This document shows, in pieces, positions 1-7,295 of a stretch of DNA of 11,065 nt. How positions within the stretch are numbered: the first letter of the stretch is position 1; every line of letters starts with the position of its first letter. This DNA comes from JBLHKE01 sp047619485 (GTDB lineage Bacteria; Verrucomicrobiota; Verrucomicrobiia; Verrucomicrobiales; DEV007), in contig JBLHKE010000200.1 in NCBI GenBank assembly GCA_047619485.1, forward strand, positions 1-11,065, read 5' to 3'. The position numbers and the translations under genes are program-made. The notes under the pieces were generated by a model. The model was given only the letters and a program-made list of their open reading frames with translations, did no database searches and had not been told where the DNA came from.

Positions 1-2
1 TT

Positions 3-695
3 ATCTTGCTCCAAGCGGGAGAACGGGCGTTGGTTGTCCGCGATCGCGCCGCGTTCGAACACCGCTACGGCACTGACTTCACTGACCGCATCGTCGGTGA
101 ATTTGACGCCGACACCGGCCTGAGCAATAGCGGGGAGCGGCTGGCGATTGCGGCGCTCGACGGCGATCCGGTGCGAAATTTCGTCTACGATGATCGGGTG
201 CCGTGGCCTACAGCGGCAGACGGTGCCGGCTACAGCCTTGTGCTCAAGCGGCCAGGCTCGAACCCCGATCACGGTCTAGCTGAGAACTGGCAGAGCAGCG
301 CCAGCATCGGTGGGACGCCAGGTTATTCGGACTCGGTGAATTTCGCGAGTTGGGCGGTGGCGTTTGGACAACCTGAACCCGGTTCCGACAGCGACGGGGA
401 CAATCGCGTCGCGCTGTTGGAGTTCGCCAACGGCGGCAACCCCACGCTCGCCGAACCGGCTGGTGACAGCGTGCGGGTCGAGCCAGGCGTGGTGGCGTTT
501 CGGAGAAACCTGCGTGCTACCGGTTTGGACTTCGAACTGGAAACATCCGGTGACCTACTCAACTGGCAATCCGCAGACGGCATCTGGGAGTTCGCAGGCG
601 AGGAGCATCTCGGCGATGGCACCGCCATGTTTTCATTCCGCCCATCCAACGGAACCAGTTCCCTGTACGTCCGCCAACGCGTCAGCATCGAATAA
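3..695 (+). CDS. C-terminal end of a lamin-tail-domain (LTD) secreted protein, 5' end outside window
   Basis: The frame is open from the first bases, so the true start lies upstream; 230 codons including the TAA stop are visible. The first ~105 residues match the end of a lamin tail domain as seen in large Verrucomicrobiota surface proteins: an 'AGERALVVRDRAAFEHRYG' stretch, then 'LSNSGERLAI', 'VYDDRVPWPTAADGAGYSLVL', and the closing 'NWQSSASIGGTPG'. Next comes an Asp-rich, EF-hand-like linker (GSDSDGDNRVALLEFANGGNP). The last ~75 residues (from VRVEPGVVAFRRN) look like the beta-rich C-terminal module common at the end of these proteins. Such proteins are exported and often carry a CotH-kinase-like domain upstream, but neither signal peptide nor CotH domain can be seen here. 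The gene converges on proB with a 125-base gap in which I see no convincing terminator. The exact role is unknown; adhesion or surface binding is the usual guess. Confidence 0.8.
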   Translation: MLLQAGERALVVRDRAAFEHRYGTDFTDRIVGEFDADTGLSNSGERLAIAALDGDPVRNFVYDDRVPWPTAADGAGYSLVLKRPGSNPDHGLAENWQSSASIGGTPGYSDSVNFASWAVAFGQPEPGSDSDGDNRVALLEFANGGNPTLAEPAGDSVRVEPGVVAFRRNLRATGLDFELETSGDLLNWQSADGIWEFAGEEHLGDGTAMFSFRPSNGTSSLYVRQRVSIE

Positions 696-820
696 ACCAT
701 TTCGTGCTTCGGTGTTTCGAGTTGCATTCCTGTTTCACTCGACACGCTCCGGAGGACATGCAGGTCTTTGAGCATTTGGGATCTCTTCCGCTTGCTCGAC
801 TTCTATAAAAGAAGATCAGC

Positions 821-1927
821 TCAGCGCAAAGCCGCCGGTGCAAGGAACGCGAGGTCGCTTCCATGTACGACGTCAGCCCGCGTTTTGTATCCAAGAACAG
901 AAAAAATATCTGGGCTGCGCCTTTCCAACAGTGCCTGCGCCTCATGGTGATTGAACGCCACGATCCCTCGAGCGACCTCCAATTTTCCCACCATTATGCT
1001 CACAACATCACCGCGCTCAAATTCTCCCGCAACACTCTCCAAATCATCCGGAAGTATGCTACGCCCCTGCCTTAAGCCATCCAAAGATTCAGCATCGACT
1101 TCTAGAAAACCTCTAATATCCAAACTCGTAGCAATCCAAAGATGCCGTGCGCTCTCAGGAGTAATATTTGATTCGATCACAGTATGCTCTCGTTCGCCAT
1201 CGATCGCGCCCAAAACCGGGTTCACACAACTACCGCTAGCAATGTGTGTCCGACACCCTGAAGCCACCGCGATTTCAGCTGCTAAAAGTTTGGTTATCAT
1301 CCCTCCCGTCCCGGCACCCGATGCGCCTCTAGCCAACGCAAAAATACTTTCGTCCAAAGTCTCAACCCGCTTGACGAGCTTACCCTTCTTATCCAGCAGA
1401 CCACCCACATTCGTCAAGATCACGAGTTCATCCGCCTCTACCAGATGGCATACTTTCGCCGACAATCGGTCGTTGTCACCGACCCGCAGATGCTTTGTCG
1501 CGACGGTATCGTTTTCGTTCACAATCGGCACCGCCCCTTGATTGAGCAATTCCTCAAAGGTATCCTCTGCATTCACAAAGCGCTTTCGATCCTCAAAATC
1601 GGAAAGCGTGATCAAAATCTGAGCGACTCGCAAATCATGCTCGAAGGCGAAATTGCGATATGCCGCCATCAATGCCGGTTGCCCTAAGGCCGCAGCCGCC
1701 TGTTTTTGCGGTAGTGTCAGATCCTCACTAGCCAGCGTCGGGCCATAGCGACGCCCCAACGCCACCGACCCCGAAGAGACCAACACCACCCTATAATTTC
1801 TCGCCCGCATGCTCGCGACGTCATTCATCAGATGATAGAGAAAATCCATCCGGAGATTTCCGGTCAGATCATCCACCAGCAAACTCGAACCGATCTTTAG
1901 AACGACTGTTTTTTCCCGATCTCCCAT
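821..1927 (-). CDS. proB: Glutamate 5-kinase (amino-acid kinase domain plus C-terminal PUA domain)
   Basis: Catalyses ATP-dependent phosphorylation of L-glutamate to glutamate 5-phosphate, the first committed step of proline synthesis, in the cytoplasm. From the chosen ATG the protein has 368 residues, close to the ~367 of E. coli ProB. Visible motifs are the N-terminal phosphate loop KIGSS (11-15), VLVSSGSVALG (48-58), the substrate loop NENDT (137-141) with GDNDRLSA (150-157), LTNVGGL in the nucleotide region (171-177), and GTGGMITKL (206-214). The PUA domain covers roughly residues 270-368 and ends with the family-typical 'ILGY'-like segment (VLGYKTRADVVHGSDL). The frame stays open for 40 more codons upstream to 2047, but that Cys/Gln-rich extension has no family counterpart, so I start at 1927; a GTG one codon upstream is possible. 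No clear ribosome-binding site precedes it. The 255-base leader is AT-rich. proA and obg, frequent neighbours elsewhere, are absent. The gene is visibly less GC-rich than the phosphonate genes. Confidence 0.93.
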   Translation of the reverse strand: MGDREKTVVLKIGSSLLVDDLTGNLRMDFLYHLMNDVASMRARNYRVVLVSSGSVALGRRYGPTLASEDLTLPQKQAAAALGQPALMAAYRNFAFEHDLRVAQILITLSDFEDRKRFVNAEDTFEELLNQGAVPIVNENDTVATKHLRVGDNDRLSAKVCHLVEADELVILTNVGGLLDKKGKLVKRVETLDESIFALARGASGAGTGGMITKLLAAEIAVASGCRTHIASGSCVNPVLGAIDGEREHTVIESNITPESARHLWIATSLDIRGFLEVDAESLDGLRQGRSILPDDLESVAGEFERGDVVSIMVGKLEVARGIVAFNHHEAQALLERRSPDIFSVLGYKTRADVVHGSDLAFLAPAALR

Positions 1928-2165
1928 CACTAGATTGTTGGCAAGAGCGCAGGAGCAGTTGGACGGCTGCCCTTCACGGCACGACGCAGCGGGTTCTTGT
2001 CCAACCAGAATGAAAGCCCATTCGCCCTCAATCTGTCCGCCACACAAGGAACCGAAGGCTTCTCTTTACTATTTTGACTCAAAAACACGGTTTTAACAGT
2101 AGCACTAAGAACTCGGGGAAGTGATCTCTTTTTTATCGATTGCTAAAATATATTAAACTAAATGG

Positions 2166-2196
2166 CTGGCGATGACTCCAATCTAACGATCGCCAG
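2166..2196 (-). terminator. Possible intrinsic terminator at the end of the glycine-tailed small gene
   Basis: On the minus strand the arms CTGGCGAT (complement of 2189-2196) and ATCGCCAG (complement of 2166-2173) form a perfect 8-bp stem with a 15-base loop. A T-rich, GC-poor tract follows (roughly 2164 down to 2140). The upstream arm lies in the last codons of the 2183-2446 gene and the stop codon is in the loop, which is unusual. An overlapping alternative hairpin (CAATCT 2179-2184 with AGATTG 2195-2200) competes. Weak call, because the T tract is interrupted and starts a few bases after the stem. Confidence 0.28.
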
Positions 2197-2446
2197 ATTG
2201 CCGCATCGCGCCGAATCCAGCGTTGTGGGAACCGCCGCCCGAGCCGGAATTGCCACCGCCGCCTTGCCTTGGTTTCGCCCCATTGCCAGCTGTCTCAATA
2301 TCGCCAGCTTCAATGAGTTTTACAATCGGCGCGTGTTCGAGCGCCCTTTTCGTCACCTGCCCAGTCTTCCCAGGCGCGAGAAATAATTTCTTCCCACCGG
2401 GTAAGGGGACGCTCAGTGGTTTGGTGGTCTTGTTGGTGATATCCAT
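2183..2446 (-). CDS. Small protein of unknown function with a glycine-rich C-terminal tail (87 aa)
   Basis: I do not recognise a named family. The protein has two parts. Residues 1-53 form a compact, charged module with the run VPLPGGKKLFLAPGKTGQV (13-31), then ALEHAPIVKLIEAGDIE. Residues 54-87 are a low-complexity Gly/Ser/Asn tail (GGGGNSGSGGGSHNAG) likely to be disordered. There is no signal peptide, membrane segment or Cys pair. The PLPGGK...L.PGKTGQ pattern and the following hydrophobic/charged rhythm look like a genuine conserved fold rather than a shadow ORF, and no longer competing ORF exists on the other strand. The gene lies 127 bases downstream of ppd and 255 bases upstream of proB on the same strand, so co-transcription with the phosphonate genes is possible but not shown. 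No good Shine-Dalgarno is seen before the ATG. Function unassigned. Confidence 0.6.
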   Translation of the reverse strand: MDITNKTTKPLSVPLPGGKKLFLAPGKTGQVTKRALEHAPIVKLIEAGDIETAGNGAKPRQGGGGNSGSGGGSHNAGFGAMRQSGDR

Positions 2447-2573
2447 TTAGGTTTGTTGGGTTGTAGCAGCGTAGTCCGTCCTTTGGGCGTGTCCAGCATT
2501 CGCCAGTGACCAAGTGTGCCCAGTTTCCTGAGGGTGCATCCTTCTGACCGGCACATCGATAACGAATTTGGTA

Positions 2574-3698
2574 TCAGTCGGAGAGAAACTGCTGGAAGGC
2601 CATCTTGTTTTCGATCGGCGAGGTTTTCGGTCGACCCAGATCCGCCCGCGCGCCCTTCTGAACCATGATTTCCAGCATCGCTGGTCCCTTCACGGCGCGA
2701 AGTTCGGCGACCTTTTCGGCTAGGTCGTCAGAATGTTCAACCCGCCACGCTTCGGTGTAGCCACAGGCCTTCGCGATCTCTGTGAATGAAACCCGCATAC
2801 CGGCAGTCGCCATGCCACCGACGGAACCGTGCACCCCATTGTTCAAAATGACGTGCTTGAAATTCGCCGCTTCGGACACGCCGGCAATCGCGGTGCCGCC
2901 CATGTGCATCAGCATCGCGCCGTCGCCGTCTAGGCAGAACACCTGCCGATCGGGCTTGGCCAGAGCGATGCCCATGGCGATCTGCGAGGCGTGCCCCATC
3001 GCGCCGACTGTCAGGAAATCCCGCTGGTGGCCGTGGTCGTTGCGCGCCCGGTATTCGTAAAGTTCGCGCGAAATGTGTCCAGTGGTGGAAACGATCGCGT
3101 CGCGTTCGTCCAGTTGCGCAGCCACCAATCCGATAGCGTTCTCGCGACTCATCTCGAAGTCCCCCGAGGACTGGTCGTTTGCAGTGTAGGACGCGAAGGT
3201 GCCCTTTCGGACCAGCAGGGCGACTGGCCGGTTCTCAGCAGCGGCGATCGCCACCAACTCATCCACACTGCGCTGGGCCGCATCGGGCTCTGCCTCCAGG
3301 AAGCGCCAGGGAATGCCCATCTCTTCCAGCAGACTGACGGTGACTTTGCCCTGCTTGACGTGTTGCGGTTCGTCTTTGGTGCCGGGCTCACCCCGCCAGC
3401 CGATTAGCATCAGCATGGGAATGCTGTAGACATCGGGGTCGGCTAGGGAAAGCAGCGGATTGATCGCGTTGCCCTGGCCGGAGTTTTGCATGTAGACGAG
3501 CGGCACTTTTCCGGTGGCCAAATGGTATCCACACGCCAATGCCACCGCACCACCTTCATTTGCCGCCAGCACGTGTTTGTCGCCAGCGTTATCTGCAAGG
3601 TAGAAGCAAACGGGTTTGAGCAGTGAGTCCGGTACGCCCGTGTAGAAACCGACACCGCGAGCTGCCAGCCATTCGAAAAAATCTTCACATGGAATCAT
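2574..3698 (-). CDS. ppd: Phosphonopyruvate decarboxylase
   Basis: A thiamine-diphosphate enzyme that decarboxylates 3-phosphonopyruvate to phosphonoacetaldehyde. This irreversible step pulls the unfavourable PEP mutase equilibrium toward C-P bond products. The length of 374 residues is normal for the family. The N-terminal pyrimidine-binding domain contains YTGVPDSLLKP (19-29) and the ThDP-activating Glu48 in AANEGGAVALACGYHLATGK, followed by YMQNSGQGNAINPL (69-82). The C-terminal pyrophosphate-binding domain has the ThDP/Mg motif GDG (258-260) ending at NN (286-287), with ILNNGVHGSVGGMAT. These features separate it from sulfopyruvate decarboxylase and acetolactate synthase. Immediate linkage to pepM, with an 8-base gap after the pepM stop, supports the assignment and a shared transcript. 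No Shine-Dalgarno is visible before the ATG, so translation may depend on coupling. Confidence 0.95.
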   Translation of the reverse strand: MIPCEDFFEWLAARGVGFYTGVPDSLLKPVCFYLADNAGDKHVLAANEGGAVALACGYHLATGKVPLVYMQNSGQGNAINPLLSLADPDVYSIPMLMLIGWRGEPGTKDEPQHVKQGKVTVSLLEEMGIPWRFLEAEPDAAQRSVDELVAIAAAENRPVALLVRKGTFASYTANDQSSGDFEMSRENAIGLVAAQLDERDAIVSTTGHISRELYEYRARNDHGHQRDFLTVGAMGHASQIAMGIALAKPDRQVFCLDGDGAMLMHMGGTAIAGVSEAANFKHVILNNGVHGSVGGMATAGMRVSFTEIAKACGYTEAWRVEHSDDLAEKVAELRAVKGPAMLEIMVQKGARADLGRPKTSPIENKMAFQQFLSD

Positions 3699-3706
3699 GG
3701 TCTTGT

Positions 3707-4996
3707 TTAAGATCTTTCAGGAATGAGACTGATGATGTCCTTGATCTGCATGCACAGATCCTCGGCCTCGGACGCTCGGCCATGCCGAAGAATGCTCTCG
3801 GCGACCTTGACCATGGCGGGGTAGGCGCTGCGCAGAAGTTGGTTGGCGTAGATCACGATACTCACACCGGCCTTCATCAGTTCATCCTCGGTCGTTTGGG
3901 AATACGTCGACGGCACTACCACTAGCGGCACGCGATCAGTGAACTTTGAGTATTCCTTGCAGAAGGTGAGAACTTCGTCGGCGGTCTTCTCCTTGCTGTG
4001 GATCATGATGCCGTTCGCGCCGGCCGCGATGTAGCCCTTGGCGCGAGCCAGTGCATCGTCCATGCCGGCCTTGAGAATCAGACTTTCGATGCGGGCGATG
4101 ATCATGAAATCATCGGTCACCTGTGCTTGCTTCCCTGAGGAGATCTTGAGGGCGAAATCCTCGATGGTATCCTGAACCTGCCCGGCGTCGGTGCCGAACA
4201 GTGAGTTTCTCTTCAGCCCCTTCTTGTCTTCAATGATCACAGCCGAGACGCCCAAGCGCTCTAGGGTGCGAACCATAAACACGAAGTGCTCCGTAACGCC
4301 ACCCGTATCACCATCAAAAATGATGGGCTTGGTCGTCGTCTCGAGAATGTCGCTGACAGCGTTCATGCGATCCACATACTCGATGTCCGGCTTGGCTTTG
4401 AGGGCCGAGTCGGTCAGGCTGCTCAGCCAGATCGCGTCGAACTCCCGAACCTGGTCGTCAGCTTCGACGGCCACGGTCTCGGCGATCAATCCCGTCAGGC
4501 CACTGTGCGCTTCGATCACGCGGATCAACGGCTTGGCTTCCAACAGTCGCTTCAGCATCCCCAGACGCATCTGCGGCGTGGTGCCGACCTCCCGAATCGC
4601 CACACTGAGCGACATGGATGAGATGCCGGGCATATGCTTCGGCTCGACAAGCTCCCCGCCCCATTCCTTGAGGGTGTCGATGACGCGCTGACGGGTTTTT
4701 CGCAGCACCCCGGTACTCCAGTCATGGCGGTGGAATACGTAATCGGGTTTGATCTCCAGCAGGTTCGGCACGTGGTCCAGCGTATCCTGAGGCACCACCC
4801 TGTTAACGCCGACCATGTTCTCCATGACGATCTTGCGCTCCTCGTATGGCATGTAGGGCAGACGTTGGTAGCCGGCGACGGCACTGTCGGTTAGCAGGCC
4901 AATGACCACCTCACCCAGCTTGCTGGCTTCTTGGATGATGTTGACGTGACTCGGTGTGATGAGATCGGCGCTCATCGCTATATAGACTGTTTTCAT
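3707..4996 (-). CDS. pepM: Phosphoenolpyruvate mutase with fused cytidylyltransferase-like N-terminal domain
   Basis: Forms the C-P bond by isomerising phosphoenolpyruvate to phosphonopyruvate, the entry point to nearly all natural phosphonates. Numbering is from MKTVYIAMSADLI, where family members usually begin (429 aa); an in-frame ATG at 5017 would add seven residues, and neither start has a clear ribosome-binding site. Residues 1-~140 form a nucleotidyltransferase-like fold. Residues ~150-429 are the mutase of the isocitrate-lyase superfamily, with all expected elements: WLSSLTDSA (190-198), DGDTGG (228-233), the diagnostic PEP mutase signature EDKKGLKRNS (256-265), IARIES (300-305) and MIHSKEK (331-337). 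The EDKxxxKxNS signature distinguishes it from phosphonopyruvate hydrolase and methylisocitrate lyase. In the N-terminal domain the expected HxGH is TPSH (14-17) and the ISSTxx motif is ISSMS (125-129), so its transferase activity is doubtful. It lies between the aminotransferase fusion upstream and ppd 8 bases downstream. Confidence 0.95.
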   Translation of the reverse strand: MKTVYIAMSADLITPSHVNIIQEASKLGEVVIGLLTDSAVAGYQRLPYMPYEERKIVMENMVGVNRVVPQDTLDHVPNLLEIKPDYVFHRHDWSTGVLRKTRQRVIDTLKEWGGELVEPKHMPGISSMSLSVAIREVGTTPQMRLGMLKRLLEAKPLIRVIEAHSGLTGLIAETVAVEADDQVREFDAIWLSSLTDSALKAKPDIEYVDRMNAVSDILETTTKPIIFDGDTGGVTEHFVFMVRTLERLGVSAVIIEDKKGLKRNSLFGTDAGQVQDTIEDFALKISSGKQAQVTDDFMIIARIESLILKAGMDDALARAKGYIAAGANGIMIHSKEKTADEVLTFCKEYSKFTDRVPLVVVPSTYSQTTEDELMKAGVSIVIYANQLLRSAYPAMVKVAESILRHGRASEAEDLCMQIKDIISLIPERS

Positions 4997-5034
4997 AGGA
5001 TATTCTGGGGAATTCATTAAGTAATTTTGCTTGT

Positions 5035-7026
5035 CTATGGCTTGCGGACGGCGAGAAAAGTCGTCTGTCCGATCTTTGCGCGTAGCTGTTCGCGTTCTTC
5101 CATAAAGGCGCCAATGCTGCCGTCGTTGAGCATGGACTTGAGTCTATCGAGGGACTGCGGCAACTCCTCGTCGGTGACCAGAGACCAGGTGGAATCCCCC
5201 GCCCGCCAAGCCGCGCTGAGCGGACCTTCAGGATCTAGGTATTGCGTGCCCTGCAGCACTTCAGCGAGGGGAACGTTGATCTCTGAGTCGACAAACCCAG
5301 CCCGTTTGGAGATTTCTTCGAGGCTCTCGATCGATGGAAATCGGCGTAGCATTCGTTCGATGGCGGCGGGGATCAAAGCGGCCCACCAGAAGCCATCGCG
5401 ATGCTGTGGGTGACTGCTGGTGTTGATCACCACGATGCCGTTTGGCCGCAACACGCGAAAAGCTTCGCGAAAGAAAAGTTCCACGTTCGGAAAGTCATCG
5501 GCACTGGCATCCTCGCCCTCACCGTGATCGAGATGGTGAAGGACCTGGTTGCAGACGATTGCGTCGAAACTTTCATCGGCATGAGGCAATTCCGTAATGC
5601 TACCCTGATCGATCTGTACGTCCGGGTCGTCAGCGAACCGTTGTTTGGCGACCTGTTGCATACCCTCACTCAACTCCCGGCCATGTATCTTGCCAACCCG
5701 ACCTTGAAGCCCTGCCAGGAAAGTGCCCGTCCCGCAGCCAGCATCCAGAATCGACTGCTCCTTCAAGGGCGTCGGCGTCGAGGCCAGAAAATCCAGAACG
5801 ATCGGCAAGCCAATCGGGACTCGGGTGTCGTCATAGTTGCCAGACGTGCTGTTGTAGTCCTCGTATTCGACGGGAGTCGATGGGTCGGCAGAAGGGGTGG
5901 TGTCTTGTTCGCTATTTTTCATATTCATCTCTAACAAAGTTGCTTCAATCGCTGTCAACAGTGACGCGATGTCGCTCTCAAAAATCTTGCCTATATTGCC
6001 AATCCGGAAACAGTCCACCTCAGTGAGCTTGCCGGGATAAATCAGCATCCCTTTGGACGACAGCCGCTGATAGAAATCCGTAAAGTCGAAGCGCGGGTCT
6101 TCCGGAAACAGAAAGGCCGTAATGATGTGGCTCTGCGATTCGGCAGGAACGTATTCGCGAAAGCCCATCCGCCGCATGCCGCGCAACAGCGCCGCGTGAT
6201 TCACCGCGTAGCGGGTGGCACGCCCGGCGACGCCACCTTCATCGTCCAATTCGCGCAGGGCTTCACGGAATGCGAGAATGGCGTGCGTCGGCGGAGTAAA
6301 ACGAAATTGCCCGCCTTCTTCGAGACCTTTCCATTGCGCCAGCAGATCCAGGCTGATGGTGCGCGCACGCCCATCGATGGCGAGCAGTTGCTCGCGATCG
6401 GCAATGACCAGAGAGAAGCCCGGCACACCTTCGATGCACTTATTTGCGGACGAGATGAGGAAGTCGATTCCGGCCTCGGACACGTTCAGTGGGATGCCGC
6501 CAAAACTACTCATCGCGTCGACGATGAATGTCCGCCCCAATTCTTTGACTACGGATCCGATCTCGGTCAACGGATTGAGAATACCGGACGAAGTTTCGCA
6601 ATGCACCAGGGCGACGTGGGTGATTTCGCTGTCGTCGGCAAGGCGTCTGCGCAGCTCCTGCGGATCCGGTTGCGTCTTCTCGTTCACTTCGATCACGGCC
6701 GTGGCGATCCCATGTCGATCGGCAATGTCGCGGATGCGTTTACCATAAGCGCCGTTGATGATGATCAGAAGTTTGCCGTCGGTGGGAAGGACGGAGGAGA
6801 TCACGGATTCGATGCCGAACGTTCCTGCTCCCTGCATCAGTATCGCCTCGTAACCGTCCGCCTGGCTGACGCCGGCAAACGCCAGCAAGAGCTGCCTGAT
6901 CTCACCCACAACCGCAACGAACTCGGCGTCCCGCGATCCCATGTCGCGCAGCATCGCCTCCTTGACGGCATCGCTGGTCGTGAGAGGTCCGGGAGTGAAG
7001 AGGAGCTTGTCTGTTCGTGGTGTCAT
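5035..7026 (-). CDS. phnW: Fusion: 2-aminoethylphosphonate-pyruvate aminotransferase (PhnW-like) plus class I SAM-dependent methyltransferase
   Basis: 663 residues in one frame. Residues 1-~366 correspond to a complete PhnW (Salmonella PhnW is about 367 aa). Visible are LLFTPGPLTTSDAVKEAML (8-26), the PLP-ring Asp170 in FIVDAMSSFGGIPL, the Schiff-base Lys196 in ISSANKCIEGVPGF, FTPPTHAILAF (243-253), and YPGK...DCFRIGNIG (330-346). PhnW interconverts AEP plus pyruvate and phosphonoacetaldehyde plus alanine; beside pepM and ppd it probably runs toward AEP. A linker (~367-400) leads into a class I methyltransferase: YNSTSGNYDDTRVPIG (391-406), SAM motif I ILDAGCGTGTF (426-436), acidic Glu451, FDAIVCNQVLHHLDH (487-501), and FRVLRPNGIVVINTS (523-537). 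The obvious hypothesis is methylation of the AEP nitrogen or another phosphonate intermediate; the acceptor cannot be read from sequence. First gene of the minus-strand block. In-frame ATGs at 5926-5928 and 5920-5922 sit exactly at the domain seam. Confidence 0.92.
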   Translation of the reverse strand: MTPRTDKLLFTPGPLTTSDAVKEAMLRDMGSRDAEFVAVVGEIRQLLLAFAGVSQADGYEAILMQGAGTFGIESVISSVLPTDGKLLIIINGAYGKRIRDIADRHGIATAVIEVNEKTQPDPQELRRRLADDSEITHVALVHCETSSGILNPLTEIGSVVKELGRTFIVDAMSSFGGIPLNVSEAGIDFLISSANKCIEGVPGFSLVIADREQLLAIDGRARTISLDLLAQWKGLEEGGQFRFTPPTHAILAFREALRELDDEGGVAGRATRYAVNHAALLRGMRRMGFREYVPAESQSHIITAFLFPEDPRFDFTDFYQRLSSKGMLIYPGKLTEVDCFRIGNIGKIFESDIASLLTAIEATLLEMNMKNSEQDTTPSADPSTPVEYEDYNSTSGNYDDTRVPIGLPIVLDFLASTPTPLKEQSILDAGCGTGTFLAGLQGRVGKIHGRELSEGMQQVAKQRFADDPDVQIDQGSITELPHADESFDAIVCNQVLHHLDHGEGEDASADDFPNVELFFREAFRVLRPNGIVVINTSSHPQHRDGFWWAALIPAAIERMLRRFPSIESLEEISKRAGFVDSEINVPLAEVLQGTQYLDPEGPLSAAWRAGDSTWSLVTDEELPQSLDRLKSMLNDGSIGAFMEEREQLRAKIGQTTFLAVRKP

Positions 7027-7159
7027 AGGATTAGGTCGAAGGAACCGCGATCACGGACAACTCGGCTGCTGGGAGGAGACGCAGTTTCAGCCGTGCCAGC
7101 TCTGAACCACCGTTCCAACGCCACAGGCGAGCGGCTTGGTTCGGGCTATCTCCAACGAC

Positions 7160-7182
7160 AAGAAATTTGATCGAAATTTCTT
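7160..7182. promoter_or_regulatory. Perfect 23-bp interrupted palindrome, candidate operator upstream of the phnW fusion
   Basis: The arms AAGAAATTT (7160-7168) and AAATTTCTT (7174-7182) are exact inverse complements around the 5-base centre GATCG. The element lies 134 to 156 bases before the phnW start codon. Dyad symmetry of this size suits a dimeric regulator. On the plus strand it is followed by further T residues (7183-7186) and so resembles a terminator, but the stem is AT-rich and no plus-strand gene ends there, so an operator is the better guess. The regulator is unknown. Confidence 0.35.
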
Positions 7183-7295
7183 TTTTGACCCTGCCGCGCA
7201 CGAGTCGCAGTTGGAGGGAACCCGGGCGAAAACCGGGGTAAATTGGGGTCTTATAATAACGTCACAAGACTGGTGGTTGGACGGCTGAGCAAGAA

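Noticed and set aside
323..775. Overlapping ORFs on both strands across the lamin-tail gene (323-775 minus, 364-771 plus)
   Set aside because: Low-complexity shadows of the lamin-tail frame, which matches a known family through to its stop.
800..814. CTTCT-ATAAA-AGAAG hairpin between the convergent lamin-tail and proB genes
   Set aside because: Only 5 bp, AT-rich, and no T tract on either side, so not supportable as a terminator.
951..1541. 196-codon plus-strand ORF within proB
   Set aside because: Antisense to conserved glutamate-kinase motifs; Ser/Pro/Ala-rich with no domain.
2040..2160. Candidate proB promoter in the AT-rich leader
   Set aside because: The best -35/-10 pair on the minus strand (CTGTTA, 17 bases, CAAAAT) matches consensus poorly; AT-richness alone makes chance matches likely.
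2310..2513. 67-codon minus-strand ORF overlapping the glycine-tailed gene
   Set aside because: Alternative frame with no domain pattern; the 2183-2446 frame has the more protein-like composition.
6127..7170. 347-codon plus-strand ORF
   Set aside because: Lies antisense to the well-supported phnW domain, has no recognisable motif, and is Arg/His/Gly-rich as expected for a shadow of a GC-rich gene.
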